From assembly GCA_934271735.1 (NCBI GenBank), contig CAKQSB010000003.1, positions 1-64,000 of the forward strand: DNA of 64,000 nucleotides, written 5' to 3'. Positions 50,471 to 57,838 of this stretch are shown in pieces (within the stretch, counting starts at the first letter, position 1; each line of letters begins with the position of its first letter). The notes below the pieces were generated by a model. It ran no database searches. It had not been told where the DNA came from and was given only the letters and a program-made list of their open reading frames with translations. Both the position numbers and the translations under genes were made by a program. The stretch comes from an uncultured Clostridia bacterium (GTDB lineage Bacteria > Bacillota > Clostridia > Christensenellales > Borkfalkiaceae).

Positions 50471-52168
50471 ATGCTTAAATCGCTATATCTTAAAAACATA
50501 GCTTTGATTGACGAAGCGAATATAGAATTCGAAAAGGGACTGAACGTTTTATCGGGCGAAACGGGATCGGGAAAATCGGTTATTATCGACTCGATAAATT
50601 TCGTTCTCGGCGCAAAAGCGGACAAGTCGATGATTCGTTACGGCGTAAACGACTGTACGGCTACGGCAGTTTTCGATATTTCCGGATTAAACAACGTCAA
50701 GTCGGTTTTATCCGAACTCGGTCTTGAAGATTCGGACGAACTTATCGTTACGAGAAAGCTTTCGGTAGACTCCAAAAGCTCGATAAGAGTCAACGGTATG
50801 CCTTTCACCGCGGGAATGCTTAAAACGGTTACGGCGCTGCTTGTGGACGTTCACGGGCAAAGCGAGCATTATTCCTTGCTTAAAGAAACAGAGCAGCTCG
50901 GCGTGTTGGACAAATTTGCGGGCGCGAAACTTATCAATCTGAAAAACGAGTGCCGCGCCGTTTGCGATAAACTTAAGGATATCGACGAAAAGCTGAAATC
51001 CTTCGGCGGCAGCGAAAGCGAAAGGGCGATAATGGCGGATATTCTGAAATTTCAGATAGACGAAATCAGAAGCGCGGAATTAACCCCCGGCGAAGAAGAC
51101 GAGCTTATCGTTCAGAGAAAGAAAATTCAGAGCGCAGAGAAGCTTTCGGAAGCTTTTTCTACCGTTCAGAATGCTTTAAGCGGTGAAAACTGCGCTATAG
51201 ATTTTATAAATTCGGCTTTGCGTGGTCTTTCGTCCGTAACTTCGATAGACAACGAATACGAGGCTTTATACGACAGGCTGAAATCCGCGGCGGACGAACT
51301 CGACGATATTTCTTCGGATGCGGAATCTTTCCTTGAAAGTATCGACGTCGACGCTGAATCGGCGGACAAAGTCGAAGAAAGGCTCGATAAAATAAAAACT
51401 CTCAAAAGGAAATACGGACAGTCCGAAGAGGAAATTCTCGGATTTTTGGAAAAAGCCGAAAGCGATTATGCCAAACTTATCGATTTCGACGCGGAATACG
51501 CAAAACTTTGCGCCGAAAAAGACCGCGAATTGAAAAATCTTAACCGTATTTACGAAAACATATCCGAAGTACGAAAATCGGCTGCCGAAAAGCTTAAAGA
51601 AAGAATTTCCGACGAGCTGAAACAACTCGGAATGAAAAACGCTACCTTTGAAATAGCTTTTTCACCGTTAAAAGAGGCGGACGGCACGAGATATTCGGCA
51701 AACGGCGGGGATATGATTGAATTTTTGTTTTCTGCAAACCTCGGCGAACCCGTGAAATCTATGTCAAAGATAATCAGCGGCGGCGAAATGAGCAGATTTA
51801 TGCTTTCTTTAAAGACGGTCATTTCGTCATACCACAGTATTTCGACCTATATTTTCGACGAAATAGACGCGGGAATCAGCGGAAAAACCGCCGAAACGGT
51901 TGCGGAAAAATTCTCACAGATTGCAAAAAACGTGCAGGTTATCGCTATATCGCATTTACCGCAGATTGTCTCGTTTTCGGACGTATCGTTTAAAATCTCG
52001 AAATATTCTACCGAAGAAAAGACGTTTACGGCAATCGAAAAGCTCGACCAGAACGGAAAAACCGAAGAAATCGTTCGTCTTATCGGCGGGGATATGACGA
52101 GCGTGTCTGCCGTAAGTCACGCAAAAGAAATGATCGAAAAAGCAAATTTATACAAAAAATCGTTATAA
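50471..52168 (+). CDS. recN: DNA repair protein RecN
   Basis: A 565-residue SMC-like ATPase for double-strand break repair. Walker A is GETGSGKSVIIDSI near the N terminus, a long coiled coil covers about 150-360, and the C-terminal part has SGGEMSRFMLSLK, FDEIDAGISG and ISHLPQI. ATG 50471 is the conserved start; AAGG at 50453-50456 is rather far from it, and TTG 50459 is an alternative adding four residues. A terminator follows, so recN ends the nusB-recN run. Confidence 0.94.
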   Translation: MLKSLYLKNIALIDEANIEFEKGLNVLSGETGSGKSVIIDSINFVLGAKADKSMIRYGVNDCTATAVFDISGLNNVKSVLSELGLEDSDELIVTRKLSVDSKSSIRVNGMPFTAGMLKTVTALLVDVHGQSEHYSLLKETEQLGVLDKFAGAKLINLKNECRAVCDKLKDIDEKLKSFGGSESERAIMADILKFQIDEIRSAELTPGEEDELIVQRKKIQSAEKLSEAFSTVQNALSGENCAIDFINSALRGLSSVTSIDNEYEALYDRLKSAADELDDISSDAESFLESIDVDAESADKVEERLDKIKTLKRKYGQSEEEILGFLEKAESDYAKLIDFDAEYAKLCAEKDRELKNLNRIYENISEVRKSAAEKLKERISDELKQLGMKNATFEIAFSPLKEADGTRYSANGGDMIEFLFSANLGEPVKSMSKIISGGEMSRFMLSLKTVISSYHSISTYIFDEIDAGISGKTAETVAEKFSQIAKNVQVIAISHLPQIVSFSDVSFKISKYSTEEKTFTAIEKLDQNGKTEEIVRLIGGDMTSVSAVSHAKEMIEKANLYKKSL

Positions 52169-52184
52169 ATACATTACAAAAAAT

Positions 52185-52222
52185 AAACCGATTGGAATTA
52201 TATACAATACCGATCGGTTTTT
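52185..52222 (+). terminator. Intrinsic terminator after recN
   Basis: An 8-base perfect stem (AAACCGAT and ATCGGTTT), loop of about 20 bases, and a short T run. Confidence 0.65.
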
Positions 52223-52237
52223 CTATGTTCGTTTCGG

Positions 52238-52267
52238 GTATATTGTCCGAATTTCTGCGCATACTTA
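52238..52267 (+). promoter_or_regulatory. Possible forespore (sigma-F/G) promoter of spoIVB
   Basis: GTATA (52238-52242), 17 bases, CATACTTA (52260-52267). The pattern is close to sigma-G/F consensus in B. subtilis, where spoIVB is read by sigma-F and sigma-G. Confidence 0.45.
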
Positions 52268-52320
52268 ATCCGACGAGCAGCCGAACGGGCGGTATCGTTT
52301 TTTCGGAATAAGGAGATTAC

Positions 52321-53319
52321 ATGCGGAAAAAAATCAGATTTTTATTGGCAACCATTTTGGCGCTGACGTTTTTTCTGTCGTTAAACATTTACGGCGCGTC
52401 GGCGTATTCTGAACGTGAATTTTTATATCTCGGCGGAATTCCCGCCGGTTTTACTATTAAAACAAGGGGAGTTACGGTTATAGGTTTAAGCGATATCGTC
52501 ACGCAAGACGGGATTTTTTCGCCGGCAAAAAATGCGGACGTTAAAATAGGCGACGTGATAATCAGCATAAACAAACAACCCGTAAACGGTTCGAAATCGA
52601 TAGGCGCAATCCTGAAAAAGGAAGGGGGTAAACCTCTGGAAGTGGAAATCGACAGAAACGGCGAGAAAATTACCAAATTCATAAAAGCGCATAAGGACAA
52701 TGACGGAACGTACAAACTCGGTTTTTTCCTTCGCGATGACCTGAACGGAATAGGCACGATAACATACTTTACCGAAGAAGGAAATTTTGCCGCGCTCGGA
52801 CACCCTGTATCGGACGACAACGGAAAAATAATCAAATTAAGCTCGGGCAAGGCATATCTTTGTTCGATTATAAATGTAGTTAAAGGCGAGAGAGGAAAAG
52901 CGGGCGAACTAAAAGGAGTTTTTATTGAGGATAATTGCATAGGTACTTTAGAAGATAATTGTCCGACGGGAATCTACGGAGTAACCGACGAAAATTACGA
53001 TTATTCCAAACTTCCGAAAACGGAAATCGGAGAAGCAGAAATGGGCAAAGCGACAATAACCACCTGTATCGACGGCGTAACGCCGAAAGATTATCAGATA
53101 AGCATTGTAAAAATCGAAAAAAACAACAAGGAAAATAAAAATTTCGTAATCAAAATTCTCGATAAGGAGCTTTTATCGGTCACAAACGGAATTCTTCAGG
53201 GTATGAGCGGAAGTCCTATCGTGCAAGGCGGAAAAATCGTAGGCGCGGTAACGCACGTTTTCATAAACGACCCGTCGAGAGGTTTTGGGATTTCGATAGA
53301 CAAAATGCTCGAAAAATAA
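52321..53319 (+). CDS. spoIVB: SpoIVB peptidase (S55)
   Basis: A 332-residue forespore-secreted serine protease (B. subtilis 426). An N-terminal signal anchor (about 5-25) is followed by a PDZ domain (about 65-125, NADVKIGDVIISINKQPV). The S55 domain has the catalytic His in AALGHPVSDDNG and the Ser in GMSGSPIVQGG (Ser298). It cleaves SpoIVFA and so triggers pro-sigma-K processing in the mother cell. ATAAGGAG precedes the ATG. Spo0A, usually next, is missing here. Confidence 0.94.
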   Translation: MRKKIRFLLATILALTFFLSLNIYGASAYSEREFLYLGGIPAGFTIKTRGVTVIGLSDIVTQDGIFSPAKNADVKIGDVIISINKQPVNGSKSIGAILKKEGGKPLEVEIDRNGEKITKFIKAHKDNDGTYKLGFFLRDDLNGIGTITYFTEEGNFAALGHPVSDDNGKIIKLSSGKAYLCSIINVVKGERGKAGELKGVFIEDNCIGTLEDNCPTGIYGVTDENYDYSKLPKTEIGEAEMGKATITTCIDGVTPKDYQISIVKIEKNNKENKNFVIKILDKELLSVTNGILQGMSGSPIVQGGKIVGAVTHVFINDPSRGFGISIDKMLEK

Positions 53320-53343
53320 AGAATTTTGTAATTTCACAGAACT

Positions 53344-53380
53344 AAAACTCATAGATTTATAACAGGTCTGTGAGTTTTTT
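53344..53380 (+). terminator. Terminator after spoIVB, touching the next start codon
   Basis: A 13-base stem with G-T pairs (AAAACTCATAGAT and GTCTGTGAGTTTT) and a 9-base loop, followed by a T run. The T run ends one base before the ATG at 53381. Confidence 0.75.
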
Positions 53381-53962
53381 ATGTTTGAAATAAATGAAAA
53401 GATAAAGACAATCAAAAGCAGTTTCAAGCTGATAATTTTTTTTGCGATGTGCTATGTTTTCGGCATTGCGCTCGGTTTGTTTTTCAAAAACGACTGTTAT
53501 AATCCCGGAATTTATAACGCTGTCAGCAATTATTACATAATAATTTTCGACATATGCTCAAGTGTGCTTTCGATTTTCTTTAAAAGAATTCTGACTTGTC
53601 TCGGTGTGTTCGCAATAGTTTTTTTACTCGGCTTAAATAATATTTCCGTTTATCTCGCTTCGATAATATTCTTTTATAAGGGCTTGATTCTCGGAAGCGT
53701 AGCGAGCGTTTTTTTCTGTAATTTCGGCATTTCGGGAATAATCGTCTATATTTTTCTTGTCGTGATACAAAGCGTGATTATAACGGCGGGAATGATTCTT
53801 ATAGCCGTATTGAACGCGTATGTTTCCGATTTGCCGTTTAAATGCAAGACAAAAATCCTTATCGAAAATTTTATTTTGTGTTTTGTCGTTTGCATTGCGG
53901 GGGCTTTGTACGAGTTGCTTTTTTTAACGTTCGTTTTAAGACCGCTTACGCTTTGGTTTTAA
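53381..53962 (+). CDS. SpoIIM-like membrane protein
   Basis: A 193-residue integral membrane protein with five predicted segments and a cysteine- and phenylalanine-rich composition. Length and topology fit stage II sporulation protein M (with SpoIID and SpoIIP it dissolves septal wall during engulfment). The position after spoIVB and near a dacF-like gene and a xer recombinase gene also fits, but sequence similarity is weak. The ATG lies directly on the T run of a terminator hairpin, whose 3' arm carries the only possible ribosome site (GTGAG). Confidence 0.5.
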   Translation: MFEINEKIKTIKSSFKLIIFFAMCYVFGIALGLFFKNDCYNPGIYNAVSNYYIIIFDICSSVLSIFFKRILTCLGVFAIVFLLGLNNISVYLASIIFFYKGLILGSVASVFFCNFGISGIIVYIFLVVIQSVIITAGMILIAVLNAYVSDLPFKCKTKILIENFILCFVVCIAGALYELLFLTFVLRPLTLWF

Positions 53963-54001
53963 ACTTACGTTTTTGCTTTAAATTCGGTTTAAAAGAGGTT
54001 T

Positions 54002-54031
54002 GAATAATCTTCTTGTTTTTCGCCATACTAT
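54002..54031 (+). promoter_or_regulatory. Sigma-E-like promoter before the carboxypeptidase gene
   Basis: GAATAAT (54002-54008) matches the sigma-E -35 (KMATATW) at six of seven places; 15 bases later CATACTAT (54024-54031) fits the -10 form CATANNNT. The predicted leader is about 54 bases. Confidence 0.5.
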
Positions 54032-54091
54032 GGTCAGATGCGAATTGTCTTAAAACTCAATGAAGTTTTACCGACAAAACAAGGAGAAAAA

Positions 54092-55243
54092 ATGAAAAAG
54101 AAATTTTTAACCGTTATTTCGCTTTTGGTTCTGGCGATTTTGGTTTTCCCGTCGGGTTTCATAAAGGCGAATGCCGAACTTGACAAGAAATTTGTAACGG
54201 GTTCGGTATATCTCACGGAAACGGGTAGCGGTGAAGTGTTATACGCAAAAAACGAAAACGAGAGAAAAACCATCGCGAGTATGACAAAAATAATGCTTTT
54301 GAACCTCTGTTTCGAAGCCATAGAGAGCGGCGAACTTAAATTCGACGAAAAGATTACCGTCTCGAAAAACGCAAGCGGAATGGGCGGTTCGCAGGTTTTC
54401 CTGGAAGAAAACGGCAAATATAAAGCCGAAGATCTTATAAAAAGCGTTATCGTTGCTTCCGCAAACGACGCGTCCGTCGCGCTTGCCGAAAGACTTTACG
54501 GCAGCGAAACCGTCTGCGTTACGGTAATGAACGAAAAATGTGCGGAATGGAAGCTTGATAACACGCTGTTTTCGAACTGTACGGGGCTGCCTAAACCTAC
54601 GCAGTATTCCTCGGCAAAAGACGTTGCGTTTATGCTGCAAAAGCTTATCGGACATAAAGATTATTTCAGATTTTCCAAAATATGGACGGACGAAATAGAG
54701 CATAAAGCGGGCAGAAAAACCGGACTTACGAATACAAATAAACTCGTACGTTTTTACGACGGTTGCGACGGCGGGAAGACGGGTTTTACGTCCGATTCCG
54801 GGTTCTGCCTTGCCGCTACGGCGAAAAGAGGAGCTTTGAGGCTTATAGCAGTAGCTATAGATTCTCCCGATTCCAAGACGAGATTTGCCGAAGTTTCGTC
54901 GTTGTTTAACTACGGGTTCGATAATTTTACCTCGAAAACGGTCGTCGATTCTTCAAAACCTCTCGATATAGAAGTGAAAGTCGAAAAAGGCGTTAAAGAT
55001 AAGGTAAAAATCATTCCCGAAAGCGACGTTTGTATTTTCTCGGGCAGAAACGTTAAAGAAAACGTTTCGATAGATTTCAAGCCGGATAAGCCTATCGCTC
55101 CCGTAAAAAAAGGAGAAATTTTAGGCGAGCTTATCGTTTACAGAAACAACGTGGAATATAAAAGAGTGAACGTGAAAGCTTTCGAAGACGTTTCCAAAAA
55201 GACTTACTTCGAATTTATAAAAGACATAGGCGAAAAGTGGTAA
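54092..55243 (+). CDS. dacF: D-alanyl-D-alanine carboxypeptidase (DacF type)
   Basis: A 383-residue secreted S11 peptidase, the usual DacF length. A signal peptide covers 1-27 (ending KANA). The active-site motifs are SMTK, SAN in VASANDAS and KTGFT. A C-terminal beta domain and an amphipathic membrane-binding helix (about 360-383) follow. It trims peptidoglycan stem peptides; the sigma-E-like promoter suggests a spore cortex role. ATG 54092 has AAGGAG 8 bases upstream, whereas the in-frame ATG at 54038 would put non-signal residues in front. Confidence 0.9.
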   Translation: MKKKFLTVISLLVLAILVFPSGFIKANAELDKKFVTGSVYLTETGSGEVLYAKNENERKTIASMTKIMLLNLCFEAIESGELKFDEKITVSKNASGMGGSQVFLEENGKYKAEDLIKSVIVASANDASVALAERLYGSETVCVTVMNEKCAEWKLDNTLFSNCTGLPKPTQYSSAKDVAFMLQKLIGHKDYFRFSKIWTDEIEHKAGRKTGLTNTNKLVRFYDGCDGGKTGFTSDSGFCLAATAKRGALRLIAVAIDSPDSKTRFAEVSSLFNYGFDNFTSKTVVDSSKPLDIEVKVEKGVKDKVKIIPESDVCIFSGRNVKENVSIDFKPDKPIAPVKKGEILGELIVYRNNVEYKRVNVKAFEDVSKKTYFEFIKDIGEKW

Positions 55244-55251
55244 ACGATAAG

Positions 55252-55287
55252 AAAAAGCGAAGAATCAATAATCTTCGCTTTTTTCTT
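55252..55287. terminator. Bidirectional terminator between dacF and hflX
   Basis: An 11-base perfect stem (AAAAGCGAAGA and TCTTCGCTTTT) with an 8-base loop and T runs on both strands; it overlaps the hflX stop. Confidence 0.88.
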
Positions 55288-56521
55288 GTTTAACGTAATC
55301 GGAAAATTTGCTCAGGTTAGATTTTCTTACGCGAAGCGAAACAAGTATGCCGTCTTCGAGATAATTTATATCGAATCTTTCGGCGTACTTTTTAAGTTTG
55401 AAAATATTTTCCTGTTCGGTAAAATCCACTTTGATTTCAAATTCGGAAAACAGATTTCCGAAATAGTCTTCTATCCTTTCTTTCAGTTCTTCCACGCCTT
55501 CTCCGCTCGCGGCGGATATAATTATTCCGTCTTTGTCACAAAACGTAAAATCGCTGATTTTATCGCATTTATTGTAAACTTTTATGACAGGCGAAGTAAC
55601 GCCTATTTCGCGTAAAATGCTGTCCGTCACGTTCGATTGCGAAACGTAGTCTCCCGACAAATCGCAGACGTTCAGAATAAGATCCGCGTTTTTAACGCAC
55701 GATAAAGTCGATTTGAAAGCCTCAATCAAATCTGTCGGTATATCCTGTATAAAGCCTACGGTGTCGTAAAAAATCACGTCGGTTTTGCCGAGTTTTACCT
55801 TTCGCGCGGTCGGGTCGAGTGTAGCGAAAAGCCTGTTTTCGGTCAGAACGTCGCTCCCGGAAAGCAGATTTAAAAGAGTAGACTTGCCCGCGTTTGTGTA
55901 ACCCGCCAAAGCGACGCTTAAAACTCCGTTTTTATCTCGTCTTTCGGTTTGTCTGTCTCTTCTTTCGGCCAAAAGATCGAGTTGAGCCTTGAGATTTTTT
56001 ATTCTGCCGAGAATATGCCTCCTGTCAGTTTCGAGCTTCGTTTCGCCCGGACCTCTCGTACCGATACCTCCGCCGAGCCTTGACAGAGACTTTCCTTGTC
56101 CTTTAAGCCTCGGTAAAAGATATTCGAGTTGCGCGACTTCGACTTGCAGTTTTCCTTCGTTTGTTCTGGCGTTAAGAGCGAAAATATCAAGTATTAGAGC
56201 AGTTTTATCAAGTGTTTTAAGCTCGAAAAGATCGGATAAATTGCTTGTCTGTGCTGGAGACAGCGGCTTATCGCAAATAATCGTAGTTGCGCCTTTCGCA
56301 TGAGCATCTGCTTTCATTTCTTCGATTTTGCCCTTTCCGAAAAGCGTTGCGGGGGAGATTTCGCGAATTTTCTGCAATCCGTATCCGACACATTCTGCCC
56401 CCGAACTTTCGATAAGCGCGATCGACTCGTTTATCCTTTCGGTAACGTCCAAGTCGTCGAAAACGGGTATTATCAGATAAACTTTTTCCTCGATTTTCTT
56501 AAAATCTTTATTTTCAGTCAT
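55265..56521 (-). CDS. hflX: Ribosome-associated GTPase HflX
   Basis: A 418-residue HflX. The N-terminal nucleotide-binding domain (1-190) contains TLFGKGKIEEM and the glycine-rich linker SRLGGGIGTRGPGETKLE. The GTPase domain has G1 GYTNAGKSTLLN, G3 DTVGFI and G4 NKCD. It splits stalled or stressed ribosomes. The start at 56521 has AAGG 7 bases upstream; the frame is open 11 codons further into the recombinase gene. It lies one base after the recombinase stop, so the two form an operon. Confidence 0.94.
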   Translation of the reverse strand: MTENKDFKKIEEKVYLIIPVFDDLDVTERINESIALIESSGAECVGYGLQKIREISPATLFGKGKIEEMKADAHAKGATTIICDKPLSPAQTSNLSDLFELKTLDKTALILDIFALNARTNEGKLQVEVAQLEYLLPRLKGQGKSLSRLGGGIGTRGPGETKLETDRRHILGRIKNLKAQLDLLAERRDRQTERRDKNGVLSVALAGYTNAGKSTLLNLLSGSDVLTENRLFATLDPTARKVKLGKTDVIFYDTVGFIQDIPTDLIEAFKSTLSCVKNADLILNVCDLSGDYVSQSNVTDSILREIGVTSPVIKVYNKCDKISDFTFCDKDGIIISAASGEGVEELKERIEDYFGNLFSEFEIKVDFTEQENIFKLKKYAERFDINYLEDGILVSLRVRKSNLSKFSDYVKQEKSEDY

Positions 56522-56522
56522 A

Positions 56523-57599
56523 TCAGTCCTTATTTTCGTCGTTATTTTTATCATTGTTTTTATCGCCGTGCAATTTCACGATTTCGGCCGATTGTTTTCT
56601 CGAGTCCTGGCTTATTGCGGCGTAATGCTTTCTCGTCGTGTTTACGTCTTTATGCCCGAGAAAATCCGCTACGGCGTAAATATCGCCGGTTTTGCGGTAT
56701 AAATCCGTTCCGAACGTACTTCTTAGCTTATGCGGCGTAATTTTTTTAAGGGGAGTGACTTCTTTTGCGTAATTTTTTACTAAAACCTGAACGGCGCGGG
56801 TAGAGATGCGTTTATTTTTGAGCGAGATAAAAAGCGCGTTATCGTCCCTCGGTGTGTCATAAAGCTCGTATCTTTCGTCAAGCCAGTCATATAACGCGTT
56901 TTTCACTTCGTCGTTAAAGTAAAGAATGGTTCTGTTTCCTCCTTTTCGCGTAACGACGAAACTGTTATTTTCAAAGTCGAAATCGTCCACGTTAAGCCCC
57001 ACAAGCTCGCTTATACGGATTCCCGTGCCTAAAAACAGCGATAAAATGGCAAAATCACGCGTTTTAAGCTTGGTATGATAGGACTGCTTACGTCCCGAAT
57101 AAGCGTCGTCGGATTCGGCGTAATCGAGAAGTCTTTCCACCTCGTCGTCTTCGAGGCGGATTATCTCCTTTTCGTGAAGCTTCGGCGTTTCTATTTTCGC
57201 CGCCACGTTGGCTTTTATCATATCGCGACTGAAATAATAGCGATACATCGCGCGGATTGTCGCGAGTTTTCTTGCTTTTCCGCGTTCGTTGCAGGATAAA
57301 TTCCTGCCGTTTAATTTATAATGAGACAAATAATTAAGGAATCTTTCGATATCGACGGCTCTCAGTTCGTCTAAAATCGTCACCTGCATCTTTTCGACGG
57401 GTATTTTCTTGACCTGCGACAGGTAATTGAAGAAAATTCTCAGATCGTATGCGTAATTAAGCCTTGTAAGCGCAGACGTGTTATTTGATATTCCGTAAAA
57501 AAAATCAGCGGTAAAACAGGGCAGTTCTGCGAGTAAAAACTCGATTTTATCGTTTGTAATTTCGTTTCGTGACGAAAAATAATCATTTTTATTTGCCAT
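56523..57599 (-). CDS. XerC-like tyrosine recombinase
   Basis: A 358-residue integrase-type recombinase. The N-terminal core-binding SAM-like domain covers about 30-150. The catalytic domain has Arg in GTGIRISELVGL, Lys in VTRKGGNRT, HKLRSTFGTDL (His and Arg), His in LGHKDVNTTRKHY and the nucleophile Tyr in that block. It is longer than XerC/XerD of B. subtilis (about 300) but fits the clostridial XerC-like group; the 3' end encodes a KNND-rich tail. It probably resolves chromosome dimers, though no phage or dif site is seen. The ATG at 57599 has AAGGAG 7 bases upstream. Confidence 0.85.
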   Translation of the reverse strand: MANKNDYFSSRNEITNDKIEFLLAELPCFTADFFYGISNNTSALTRLNYAYDLRIFFNYLSQVKKIPVEKMQVTILDELRAVDIERFLNYLSHYKLNGRNLSCNERGKARKLATIRAMYRYYFSRDMIKANVAAKIETPKLHEKEIIRLEDDEVERLLDYAESDDAYSGRKQSYHTKLKTRDFAILSLFLGTGIRISELVGLNVDDFDFENNSFVVTRKGGNRTILYFNDEVKNALYDWLDERYELYDTPRDDNALFISLKNKRISTRAVQVLVKNYAKEVTPLKKITPHKLRSTFGTDLYRKTGDIYAVADFLGHKDVNTTRKHYAAISQDSRKQSAEIVKLHGDKNNDKNNDENKD

Positions 57600-57613
57600 A
57601 CTTGCTCCTTTTT

Positions 57614-57643
57614 CATTGCGCAAAACACAAGTTTTACGCAATG
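57614..57643. repeat. 30-base inverted repeat in the xerC-like gene leader
   Basis: Two 13-base arms with one mismatch (CATTGCGCAAAAC and GTTTTACGCAATG) flank a 4-base centre. On the minus strand it lies from about +3 to +32 of the predicted transcript, just before the ribosome site. Confidence 0.8.
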
Positions 57644-57651
57644 ATAAGGTT

Positions 57652-57680
57652 ATTTTAACATAAAAAAGCCTTTTTGTCAA
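57652..57680 (-). promoter_or_regulatory. Promoter of the xerC-like/hflX operon
   Basis: On the minus strand: TTGACA (57680-57675), 17 bases, TAAAAT (57657-57652). Confidence 0.8.
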
Positions 57681-57759
57681 ATCATAATCGTAACAAAATT
57701 TAATTTATTTAGCTTAGATTTTAAGAAAAATTATTTCTCGGGCTTTTTTCGTCTTTTTA

Positions 57760-57788
57760 TTGACACATTGTATATTTAATGCTATAAT
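57760..57788 (+). promoter_or_regulatory. Consensus promoter of the PadR-like membrane regulator
   Basis: TTGACA (57760-57765), 17 bases, TATAAT (57783-57788), a perfect consensus match. Confidence 0.92.
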
Positions 57789-57838
57789 TTATTTAATTAT
57801 ATATGAAATTCGATTACATATGATAAACAGGAGCTTAT

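Noticed and set aside
56523..57599. The Xer-like recombinase as a sign of a prophage or integrative element
   Set aside because: It is in a two-gene operon with hflX, codon use matches the core genes, and no phage genes or attachment repeats are nearby.
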